From Coprinellus micaceus (lineage: Eukaryota; Basidiomycota; Agaricomycetes; Agaricales; Psathyrellaceae), in contig OX596346.1 in NCBI GenBank assembly GCA_951394405.1, forward strand, positions 62,001-126,000: DNA of 64,000 nt, given 5' to 3'. Below, piece by piece: positions 34,375-42,982 of this stretch; positions within the stretch are counted from its first letter, which is position 1, and each line of letters begins with the position of its first letter. The notes beneath the pieces are model-generated. The model saw only the letters and a program-made list of their open reading frames with translations. It had not been told where the DNA came from and searched no databases. The position numbers and the translations under genes are program-made.

Positions 34375-35585
34375 CACCCTCAAGCTCCGGACCCCTCCCC
34401 ACATTAGCCATCGTCGGTGAGAATGCCTTCCACACGATCGACTCGCGGATGTTGGTCGCGATAAGGAGGTTGATCCCCAAGCCGAGTCCGTAGCCTGTCG
34501 AAGAAGGTGCGTCAGTGAGTTGTTCGTCGGTTCATGTTGGGGGAAGAGATGGTTCGTCGAGACGATTGAAAGAGACTGAGAGGTGGGGAGTACGACGGCC
34601 GCGTGGTCGCAATTTCTTTCTCTCTCTCTCTCCTTCCTCGCCTTGCCGCTCGAGTCTCCCATCCCTTTCTTGAGCCAAGCGAGGTCGAGGTCGAGGAGCG
34701 CTCACCCCTCCCTCACCCCTCCTTTTATATCATAATACCACCCCAACACCACATAAAGCAAGACTCTCGTACCTTTCTGCAACAACTCATCTAACGAAAT
34801 GACAATCAACGCCGCCAAGACCAACAGGATAATCAACAACAGACGTACGCCCATTCCCTGGTCGGACAGCTGGCCGTACCGGTCCGTGAGCACAGAGACG
34901 GTCGCTTGGCCAAAGGCGACTATCAGGGCGTATACTGCGAGTAGGTTCGTACGAGGTCGTTTAAAAGGGGGTGATGGAGGAGGGATGGAGGGTAGGTCAG
35001 CACGAAGGTCCGAGAGAGGGGCGGGAAATGAGCACGGAAACGTGGAAAGCGACGGAACGAAAGGGTGTAGGACGAAGTGGGAAGCAGGATGGGAGACGGA
35101 CGTACGCTTCTGAGTTTCGCTAAAGAGCGCACGGTCAATCCTTGAGGCTGAAATCGACGTCGACGATGTTGGCTCCAGCGAGCTATTCGCGAGGCGCGTC
35201 GGTCATTTCGGGTTCGTTCGTGTGGGGTACGTGGGTTGTCGATACATTCAGCCGAAGATGAGGTAACATTTCGCAGCGGAGGTTCGGAGTGGCGTTGTTG
35301 TAGGGCCGTAGAGCGCTTCGAATCCAAGCGGAAGAGACGACACAGATAAGAGGAAGAGCGGCCGTTGAGACGTTTCGAATCCAGGCGGAAGAGAGAACGT
35401 AGAATCTGTTCGGAAATAGCAGGGAGAGGGAAAACGAGGACATCAGTACCGCATAACCAGGCAGAGACGACGGCGAACTGACCAGCTGCATAATCATACC
35501 CGACGTCACGATCGGCATGATACCCAACGCCACGAGGGTTCCACGGTTTGAGGCGAAGATGACTCGCATCCCTATCGAGAGCGTT
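34375..35585 (-). pseudogene. Broken partial copy of SEC61 alpha (exons 4-7)
   Basis: On the minus strand I recognise exon 4 (about 35585-35490, MRVIFASNRGTLVALGIMPI), exon 5 (about 35190-35105), exon 6 (about 34935-34775, ending [16 protein letters not shown]) and exon 7 (about 34495-34375, [20 protein letters not shown]). Introns remain between them, so this is a DNA-level copy and not a retrocopy. In exon 5 the text corresponding to SLKDDRVLF reads SLKD then TGA. Exons 1-3 and 8-13 are absent. Confidence 0.88.
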
Positions 35586-35699
35586 AGCTAGCTGGTCATC
35601 TGTGGTTTCATCGAGCCTCTGCTCATCTTATGGTACATACGAGGGGAAGAGGGGAAGAACTGAACAGAGGGTGAAGAGGAAGGGAACAAAGCGGGGAAC

Positions 35700-36200
35700 A
35701 AAGCGAAGGTAAATGGTAAGAAGAGACCAACGTACATTCTCAAACCAAACAACCGCCTCCTCCGGCCGTGGATCTTCGCAAATGCGCCCTCGAACTTGGC
35801 GCGTTTCGCGGCTTCTGCTCTGGGGCCAACATCTTCGTCTTCAGGACGACGATTGGGCACAACCCAAAGTCACAAACGTAGGCGCGGCGAAGGGGAAAGA
35901 GGAGGGGAGCGGGCATAGAGAGTGGTTAGCGGGGTTGATGTAGGCGGGGCATGTTCGACGACCAATGCGTACTTGGGTTTCTCGTTTCCTTTTCTCTGCG
36001 TTACCCGTCCCTTATCTTCCCAAACCTTTTGGGTGGATTCGGCGCGACGGGCGAGGACGCGAAGAACCTAGACAGATCGTAGACGGGCGCTAGACGTAAG
36101 AACACAGCGGAGATGAGTGAGAGAGACGAAGCAGGCACCTTGTTATCTTACGATTCGAGATGCTGATTGATCGTGATCTGATCCGTTCGGCGTGTTTTGG
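35700..36200 (-). pseudogene. Truncated copy of FPP synthase promoter and exon 1
   Basis: On the minus strand, 36200-35960 matches the region before FPP synthase (shared GATCAGATCACGATCAATCA, about 23405). 35945-35700 matches its first exon with internal deletions, keeping [14 protein letters not shown] and then jumping to the end of the exon. No later exon is present; the sequence runs directly into the SEC61 fragment. Confidence 0.85.
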
Positions 36201-36714
36201 CTTAGCGCTGGGGTTAGGGGGTTCCATCCAAACTGGGACGCATAGAGGAGGAGGGAGGGTGATCGTTTTTCGGAGGCTCTGGTATGGCGTGGGGGAGAGG
36301 AGACCTCTCTCGGCCTTAGTGCATACACACTACTTTGGAGCGCCCCGTTGACTCTGCCAATTGAAAATACAACATAACCTTGTCTAGCCCTCACTCATGC
36401 CCCCCGCTGGAAGCTCCAGGCAATCCTTGAGCCCCCCGAACTGTACACATGCCGGGACGTGAGTGTACATTGAGAATGGCTAGCGGCCAGTGCGAGGGCC
36501 GGGGCTCGTGCCCTCGGTGTACCAGCGTCGGCGTAGAACAGAAAAAAGGACGTAACGAAGAAATAGACAGTGAGATTTGTTCGGATGCGAGTCCAGTGCG
36601 TAAAACGCAGATAACAAATGGGGAATAGATGAGGCGTACAGGATAGCATGATTTAGGAGAGAGGCGTGAAGAAGGAGCAACGATCAAACACGGCGGGGAG
36701 TCCCAACACCCCCT

Positions 36715-37719
36715 CTACTGGTCTAGGGTAACTATCAGGCGATCCCGACGCCGCTCTAAGGCGCCCACAAAGATCTCCCAGAGGAAAAAACCCACACCAA
36801 ATATAAAGTACAGGAAGGTCAGTAGCGGTGCGTTGAAGAGGAAAATCGCCTTGTAACTGCCCATGGTTTCTGTGAATGGGAATGAGTCGACGAGAACCGC
36901 CACTCCGGTGAACACCGCATCATTAGAAAGGATCCTTCATTCAAGTGATGAGCCCGAACACGACATTCGTGGCTCGCAGTCAGGAGACTCACATGATGGC
37001 AGAGGTATTTAGATACCGAATGAGAACCCAGTTTCTGCTCCAACACCTGTACCTGCATGTGTTCCCGAGACGTCGCCGTAATGCTTCCTCCGCTGCCCAA
37101 AATCGGCGGGGAAACTGGAGGTATTTTGCCACTAAGAGTACACTACCGAGTAATACCTCGGGAATGGCGGTAAGAAATATGAATAAAACGGGAGAGATGT
37201 CTTTCATGACCGTCTTGCCCCAAGGATCAGCATGGAAATGATCAGAAAATATGATGTGCAGGCGGAAGGCCATCCGAGTGGCACTTACCTTGCATACAAG
37301 CGAGCATATAGACGAGGGTAATGGCATTCAGAGCCTGAAAACACGCCAAGGTAAGCAAAGGAACCTTGATGTCCTCTTGGAAGAACCATGGCGCGGCGTG
37401 GCTTTCGAGGGCATTGAGCACAATGCATCTGGGCATCGCGATCAATAACAGCGACATAGCAGAGCAAGATGGCCAGTTCGGCCACGCAACCCACGTACGC
37501 TACAACCCACACCACGCCGAGGATGATTTCAAGCGAGTTGGTAACAACTGGATTTCCATTGGCCACCGTAATCGCTTTCGCACTTCCAACGGCAATAACG
37601 ATGGTGATGTTCAGGACTCTATAGGGTGTTGCCAGAGGGATGCCGTTCGCAGGTTGTGGGCCTTCGTATGTGTCCGTGTGCGTCCCCAAGTCTTGCAACT
37701 CTAGGTCCCGTGCGCTCAT
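36715..37719 (-). CDS. Novel membrane-protein family member B'
   Basis: Four exons: 37719-37499, 37428-37289, 37200-36993, 36934-36715; 262 residues. Exon 1 (221 nt) and exon 2 (140 nt) are exactly the lengths seen in B, with the same phases. The protein begins MSARDLELQDLGTHTDTYEG, has TPYRVLNITIVIAVGSAKAI and ANGNPVV, then APWFFQEDIKVPLLTLACF, PVLFIFLTAIPEVLLGSVLL, and LLTFLYFIFGVGFFLWEIF, ending RDRLIVTLDQ. No stop or frameshift is visible, so it may be functional. It is the inverted partner of B and diverges throughout, while its flanks (for example ACTCCCCGCC downstream) still align. Function unknown. Confidence 0.78.
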
Positions 37720-38066
37720 CCGTGGACCCTTGGCGTTTAAAGTCGAGACAGTGTCAGGAGAGAAGCGGGATGGTGGGAAGGAGCAAGCGCGTCTTCCGCC
37801 GCATTTTGCGGAGAACTACGGCACGACGTCACTCCGTTGGCGATACCTTTTGGGTAAAATTAATGTATGTCCCAATTTGGGTACTCGTGTCTATTCAATT
37901 GAAAAGCCTCGTTCACCACAGCTTCGTTCCACAGCCCGCGCACGCCTCCGTAGACGATCCGCAGCTTCGATGGGTTCAGAATAAGTGGGACCTTCCATCC
38001 TCGCCACTTCCTCCACGCGCCATCGTCCAAACCCCGGCCAGAGCCAACCGAGAGATTCATCGGTGC

Positions 38067-38083
38067 GGGCGCCTATCTAATCT
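38067..38083 (-). promoter_or_regulatory. Conserved upstream motif of family member B'
   Basis: Reverse complement of GATTAGATAGGCGCCCG, 364 bp before the ATG of B'. The adjacent GGAGAACACGTGACAACCAA is the same as in B. Confidence 0.6.
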
Positions 38084-38116
38084 TGGTTGTCACGTGTTCT
38101 CCACAGTGGGACCAAA

Positions 38117-38368
38117 TCGTAATTAAATATTATTTCATAAGTTCAATGGAGCCCGAATAGCCGAGGAGTGACTAGCACCCAGAGCCGCATTTCTGCCCAT
38201 CGAGGCGAACGCGTCGGCTCACCCAGTAGCCAGGTTTCTGCCCGTCGAGGCGAACGCGACTGGCCGCACGTGCTACGCACGCCCCACTGATATCATCCCC
38301 CTCCTCAGGTAAGCTGAGACTCACCTCTCTCTTCCTCGAACAGTCACGACGAGGCGGTTTCCGCGCTA
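38117..38368 (+). repeat. Repeat A1 of the retroelement
   Basis: 252 bp, starting TCGTAATTAAATATTATTTC and ending TTTCCGCGCTA. It contains two copies of a short CTGCCC(A/G)TCGAGGCGAACGC motif and a possible 35-nt intron (GTAAGCTGAG to CGAACAG). Confidence 0.9.
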
Positions 38369-38404
38369 TATTTATTGTCATAATCGCGTGAATATTCACG
38401 TCTC

Positions 38405-39745
38405 ATGAGTATCACCAATCACAATGAACCCCACGATTTACGACAAGGGCGACGACCTGGTCCATCCAACCAATACGAACCAACTCGACCTCTTGTCTCG
38501 GATTCGGATGAACGTCCCCGTTCAGTCCCAGTCGGATCCCTCCAACCTGAAGGAGTCATATCGACCGTCACCGAAGTCCTACGGCAATTCAACCATGGGG
38601 ACATCTCCAAGGGCCTCGCAGTGGCTCGGATCACATTCGCTCTCGGACTCACCGACGAACGGGATGCAAATAAGGAACGAGACCTCCAGAACTATCTAGA
38701 ACAGGTCGACCAGATCGAACGTGTTCAGCAGAGGATCCCTTCCGCCTCTTCCCAAACGGCCCACACTCGAAGAGAGGCTGGCCTCGCCACCTCTCACTCC
38801 TCCTCCCCTCTATCGACTGTCCACCCCCTGTCCGACGCAGGAGAGGGCAGACATCGTAAACGTCCTTTCCAGTTCGACCCCGATGACTCTGATGGCCCGT
38901 CTGACGCCGGCGGAGGGTCAAACGCAAGCGATGACTCGGGTTCCGACGATCGGACACCAGATAGAAAGAGAGCGAAACTTCGAGAATCGGATATGCCGTG
39001 GTACGAAGAGGAAAAGAAGGGAGGAACTGGAGGTGGGCAGAGAGAGTCGTGTCAGAGGTCGCGGGAGCTGCTTAGGAAGTTCGGGAGAGACATCAGGAAA
39101 TGTAAGGAGTGGATTCTCACCTCCGCTTCGGCCCCAGCTGGGTTCCCTCCTTCTGAATGGGAGAACCTCCTCAGGGGAAAACCAGTCAACCTTGACGTCG
39201 TCTTCAGCTCCCTCTATCAGATGGTGCCCGTCAAGGAGAACAAAGGAAGGATCGGTGAGAAAGAGATCAGCTTCGGACATACCGAGCCAGCGAGGAAGGT
39301 ACAGGCTCACGGAGATTGGACGATCGCCTGGAACATTGCCTCCCGAGCCACCGAGTTCCTCTTTCCCCATCGTCGCCTCGAGCTCGCCCAATATAGCCAG
39401 TTCATTCAGGCCGAGTTCTCCACCCGCCGTCCCGAGACCCATCAACGAGTCCTCTACTTCGACCAAGCCATTCGTCACACTGTCGCAGGTGGAACCCAGA
39501 TCTTGCTCAGCGATATTGACCAGTTCGCCGGGCACCGTTCCGCCATCCTATCCACCGAGGGCGTCTTCTTCAACGAGCTTGGGCGCAGTTCCGGACCAAA
39601 AAAGGGAGAATCGGGGGAGGTCTGCCGCCGCTTCAACACGGAATTGGGTTGCCCCAATGCAACAAATGCCTGTCGTCATCGACATGTCTGCCAGCAATGT
39701 GGGGAAAGCGGACATGGTGAGGCAGCTTGCGAGCGGAAGAATTGA
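38405..39745 (+). CDS. Gag-like protein with tandem zinc motifs
   Basis: Single frame of 446 residues, starting 36 bp after repeat A1. The N-terminal half is polar and low-complexity, with a DPDDSDGPSDAGGGS stretch and a basic DRKRAKLR patch. The middle (about 230-390) is a folded-looking domain with WENLLRGKPVNLD, WTIAWNIASRATEFLFPHR and YSQFIQAEFS. The C-terminus has a CCCH-like cluster (VCRRFNTELGC, then ACRHRHVC) running into a zinc-knuckle-like CQQCGESGHGEAAC. That composite zinc end is what I associate with ORF1 of basidiomycete tyrosine-recombinase retroelements. It is likely a nucleic-acid-binding capsid-type protein. No reverse transcriptase or integrase follows. Confidence 0.8.
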   Translation: MSITNHNEPHDLRQGRRPGPSNQYEPTRPLVSDSDERPRSVPVGSLQPEGVISTVTEVLRQFNHGDISKGLAVARITFALGLTDERDANKERDLQNYLEQVDQIERVQQRIPSASSQTAHTRREAGLATSHSSSPLSTVHPLSDAGEGRHRKRPFQFDPDDSDGPSDAGGGSNASDDSGSDDRTPDRKRAKLRESDMPWYEEEKKGGTGGGQRESCQRSRELLRKFGRDIRKCKEWILTSASAPAGFPPSEWENLLRGKPVNLDVVFSSLYQMVPVKENKGRIGEKEISFGHTEPARKVQAHGDWTIAWNIASRATEFLFPHRRLELAQYSQFIQAEFSTRRPETHQRVLYFDQAIRHTVAGGTQILLSDIDQFAGHRSAILSTEGVFFNELGRSSGPKKGESGEVCRRFNTELGCPNATNACRHRHVCQQCGESGHGEAACERKN

Positions 39746-39948
39746 GGGATGAGCTCGTTCTCAGGTGTCATTGACGGTCGTCACGGTTACAGCACCTGAC
39801 ATATAAACTCCGACCGGGCGCGACCACCCCTTCCCACTACACCACCCCGTACAACCTTTTTCTTTTCTTCTTTCTTTCCATCATCTATTCATCCACGCTC
39901 CTCATATCATTCCCATTCATCTTTTTTCATATAGCCCTTCAGTAGCAC

Positions 39949-39995
39949 TACCTCGTGTACAAATAGATGTCTCCGAGGATGAGCTGCCCATCGAG
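39949..39995 (+). repeat. Repeat B1 of the retroelement
   Basis: 47 bp from TACCTCGTGTACAAATAGAT to GCCCATCGAG, repeated at 40387-40433 with one substitution. Confidence 0.85.
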
Positions 39996-40057
39996 GCGCC
40001 CATCCATCACCTGCTATCACTCCCGGCACTCATCTCTCTCATTCGAGGCTCCATTGG

Positions 40058-40309
40058 TCGTAATTAAATATTATTTCATAAGTTCAATGGAGCCCGAATA
40101 GCCGAGGAGTGACTAGCACCCAGAGCCGCATTTCTGCCCATCGAGGCGAACGCGTCGGCTCACCCAGTAGCCAGGTTTCTGCCCGTCGAGGCGAACGCGA
40201 CTGGCCGCACGTGCTACGCACGCCCCACTGATATCATCCCCCTCCTCAGGTAAGCTGAGACTCACCTCTCTCTTCCTCGAACAGTCACTACGAGGCGGTT
40301 TCCGCGCTA
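40058..40309 (+). repeat. Repeat A2 of the retroelement
   Basis: Second copy of the 252-bp repeat, same orientation as A1. The only difference I found is CACTACGAGG here against CACGACGAGG in A1. Confidence 0.9.
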
Positions 40310-40386
40310 CCCGCCCACCGCTTCCCTTTCCACTCTCGGTCTAAATCTAATGTCACAATCATCTGCACAATTTGTATTTGTCTACA

Positions 40387-40433
40387 TACCTCGTGTACAA
40401 ATAGATGTCTCCGAGGATGAACTGCCCATCGAG
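40387..40433 (+). repeat. Repeat B2 of the retroelement (right end)
   Basis: Second copy of the 47-bp B repeat. Directly after it, CACAGTCAGGGCTGAAG resumes the homology with the paralogous unit (reverse complement near 18325-18340), so this marks the element's right end. Confidence 0.8.
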
Positions 40434-40456
40434 CCACAGTCAGGGCTGAAGACCGA

Positions 40457-40659
40457 TGGAGTAGTCCAGAGTGGACCTACTCGGGCGGGCTCGCTGGTCA
40501 GGCTGGTACGCTGGGCGACGCTGGCTGGGCACCTCGGTATAGCGTCGAGGGCAAGGAGTGGTATTGATCCCGTACACTGCTGTCATCTACATCAGGTATC
40601 ATAATCTAATCTAATCTGTAGTGACCCTGGCTGTGCTGGGCGCCTAATCGCCCTGGCAC
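40457..40659 (+). mobile_element. Dispersed ~0.2-kb repeat with terminal hairpins, copy 2 (insertion)
   Basis: Same repeat as 6056-6243. In unit A the equivalent site reads straight from GGGCTGAAGG into CCGGGGGG; here the repeat sits between GGGCTGAAGACC and ACCGGGGGG, with ACC on both sides as a possible 3-bp duplication. It is therefore an insertion and not part of the ancestral unit. No coding capacity. Confidence 0.72.
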
Positions 40660-41051
40660 ACCGGGGGGTCTATCGCTCCGTCCATCGCTTCGAGCGTTAA
40701 TATAAGAGTGAGTGAGCCGGGGTGGCGACGAGAACGGAAAATAGACTGCAGGTCACCAGTTACCCCGAGCAAGAAAAGAACATTTTGGCAGCCTGTACTA
40801 CATAGCTCACATTGATAGAACATGCTTCCTCCCTCCGTCGTTGTTCCAGTCGCCTCTTTTTGTCAGTTTTGTCCCCGCGTGCGATAGATCAAGAGTATCG
40901 CTCGCCCTTCCGACATGGACTCGGTCAAAGTGTCCGATGATTGACTGGCTTCTGTGACCTCGTGAAGACATTTGATAGGATGATTCCAGGGCACCATTTA
41001 GGCGCAGGGGCAAACTGAACTAAAGCGCCTGTTTCAAAGATATGCGACGAC

Positions 41052-42116
41052 CTATAATGGATTTATCTCATCGAGTGCGATGTGGTCCGGGTCGCCCTCC
41101 ATCCTTTGAACCATACGGAGCCTCCGTTCTCTGTAGTTCCTCCGGAGAGTGAGCCACACCCCCACCACCACGTACGGGAGAAAACAACACATAGCACCGA
41201 ACACGGCGACCCCAACCGCAAGTTCACCGGCAATTAGCCACCGATACATGACAAACCCGTTCAAGGGCATACAACCCAAGAAACTACATATCAGAGTCCT
41301 TTATTTCATAAGCTTAGCGTGCTAGCACATCACATGAATACGGAATGACTCACCACTGTCCGATCGGTTCAACCTCAAATTGGTGATTCACATTCCAATC
41401 GTCTAGGGACAATGAAATGTGCGGACGACCCCATGCAATCATCTTTCCGAGTTCGTGTATTAGGGCTGCAGCGAAAGGTGCCCCGAAAAAGCCAATGAAC
41501 GCAGTCTGGCCTGCGAGGATTCGCATGACCGCAACAACTATAGTATCTTCATCTGTCGATGCCCCGGCTTCTCGGTCTCGTCAGAGGGTACCGAAGTGGG
41601 CTGAGGCTGACGTGAACTAACTCACCCCACTGGAAGAGACATCCACAGAAGTACAGGTACATTCCAAGCCCTATCGTGATCCCTAGATATACCGCAACCG
41701 GTTCGATATCGACTTCAAAGAGCCACGGTGCGATGTCGGGGCATTCATTCTCGATTAAACCGCACCAGTATGCTCTAAAGAGCAAGTTATTTGATTAGCT
41801 CGACACCACAAAGCGAAAGATGAGCACTGAAGAAACGTACTTACATGAAAGCCCAAATCAGGCCGAGTGCCATATCGAAGCCATCGACCGCGGGATTGCC
41901 TTGGAAGGCCAAAACGGCCTTCGTCAAACCAAACCCGAGGAGGACGAGGCTATTTAACGTTCTCCACACTGATACCCGGAGTTCAAGTGGTAGAGCCAAT
42001 CGAATGCTCGTCCCCGACTCCACGGTTTGACGTCGCACGCGCGAGCGGACCCCGTTGGAAAGCTCTTGAGCCGACGACTGAGAGACTGCTTGCGAAATCG
42101 AGCCCTCGATTGACAT
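41052..42116 (-). CDS. Novel membrane-protein family member A'
   Basis: Four exons: 42116-41845, 41774-41626, 41552-41354, 41283-41052; 283 residues. Exons 1-3 have exactly the lengths of A. Exon 1 differs from A by one residue (LVLLGFG for LVILGFG). Exon 4 differs by W to R, R to G, D to N and a changed tail ending DEINPL. TM segments and the PDIAPWLFEVDI loop are as in A. The frame is intact. It lies in the right arm, inverted relative to A, with an extra insertion of about 65 bp in its upstream region (near 42275-42345). Function unknown; probably a redundant copy of A. Confidence 0.8.
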
Positions 42117-42615
42117 CACGGTTCCAGTGGACGGTATGTGGATTTGGCAAGGAATTCAGACGCGGTGTGGTGGAAATCGGAAGAACAGAGGGTGGCGTGC
42201 GGGGATGGATAGGACGACGGAATTTAGGGGATTCTAGAGAATTTCACCTGTCATCCCACAAAGGGAACGCTGTAGGTGCTTGATGGCGCTACCGCCTTGA
42301 GTAGCGAATGCTGTGTGCGCAATTCTTTGGTGCTGTGCAGTTCGCGCCACCCATTGAGTTCGAGGGCGCCACTTGCTGCTCGTAATCAATTGTGTGTCAC
42401 TGGAAAGTCCAATGTGATCTAGAGATGCTCCAAATACATACCGAAGACCTGGGCTATACCCTGTGAGCATGTAAGTTCACCCCGCAGGCAAGGACGTCAC
42501 GCGGCTGCAGATGCGTCTAGGTTTATAGCCTGTTCGTCGATAATTGAAAGTGCGCTAATGCAGCATGGTAGAAAATGTCACCATACCCAGTTAGAGTCCA
42601 CTAGCGTCCCCGGCA

Positions 42616-42632
42616 CGGGCGCCTATCTAATC
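42616..42632 (-). promoter_or_regulatory. Conserved upstream motif of family member A'
   Basis: Reverse complement of GATTAGATAGGCGCCCG, 516 bp before the ATG of A'. Homology to the A flank continues to about 42690. Confidence 0.6.
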
Positions 42633-42982
42633 TAATCACCACGTGCCAACGACAGAGGACCTCCGCCAGACGTGGACACTGGCACCTTCAAGAAACTAAT
42701 CAGCGTCTGGCCAATAGGCAATCGTTTGAAAAATCCATATTGGCTTCAGGAGGATAAGGACGAGATGCATTCAAGGAAGGCCAAATCGAAATCGAAATCA
42801 TATTCAATGGTCCACCTCAACCAGCCGAACGCTCAGCCATACACGTTACAGATAAAGATAAGATAGTCAACGAAACCAACAAATCAAATAACCGATACCC
42901 CAAGTGGGCACATAAAGATACAGAGGAACTAGTTATACAAGGTTTAAGGTCAGACAAGGTCACCTAGGGCATTCGAAGCCGA

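Larger units (their letters stand above)
38114..40433 (+). mobile_element. Gag-only retroelement with split direct repeats (Ngaro/PAT-like)
   Basis: Structure: repeat A1 at 38117-38368; one ORF at 38405-39745; repeat B1 at 39949-39995; repeat A2 at 40058-40309; repeat B2 at 40387-40433. A1/A2 (252 bp) differ at one base that I can see, B1/B2 (47 bp) at one. This A1-ORF-B1-A2-B2 order is the split direct repeat plan of tyrosine-recombinase retroelements of the Ngaro/PAT type. The A repeats do not begin TG or end CA, and no target duplication is present, as expected for that class. Reverse transcriptase and recombinase are missing. The paralogous site at about 18331-18360 is empty, which sets the outer limits. 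An LTR element with only gag is the alternative. Confidence 0.7.

Noticed and set aside
38721..39752. 343-codon frame overlapping the gag-like ORF, and a 205-codon frame on the opposite strand
   Set aside because: Shadows of the gag-like gene; no motifs, Ser/Pro/Arg-rich composition typical of off-frame reading.
38117..40309. Ordinary LTR retrotransposon with 252-bp LTRs
   Set aside because: Ends are not TG/CA, there is no 4-6 bp target duplication, and the second repeat pair (B1/B2) extends beyond the supposed right LTR up to the empty-site boundary. Kept only as an alternative.
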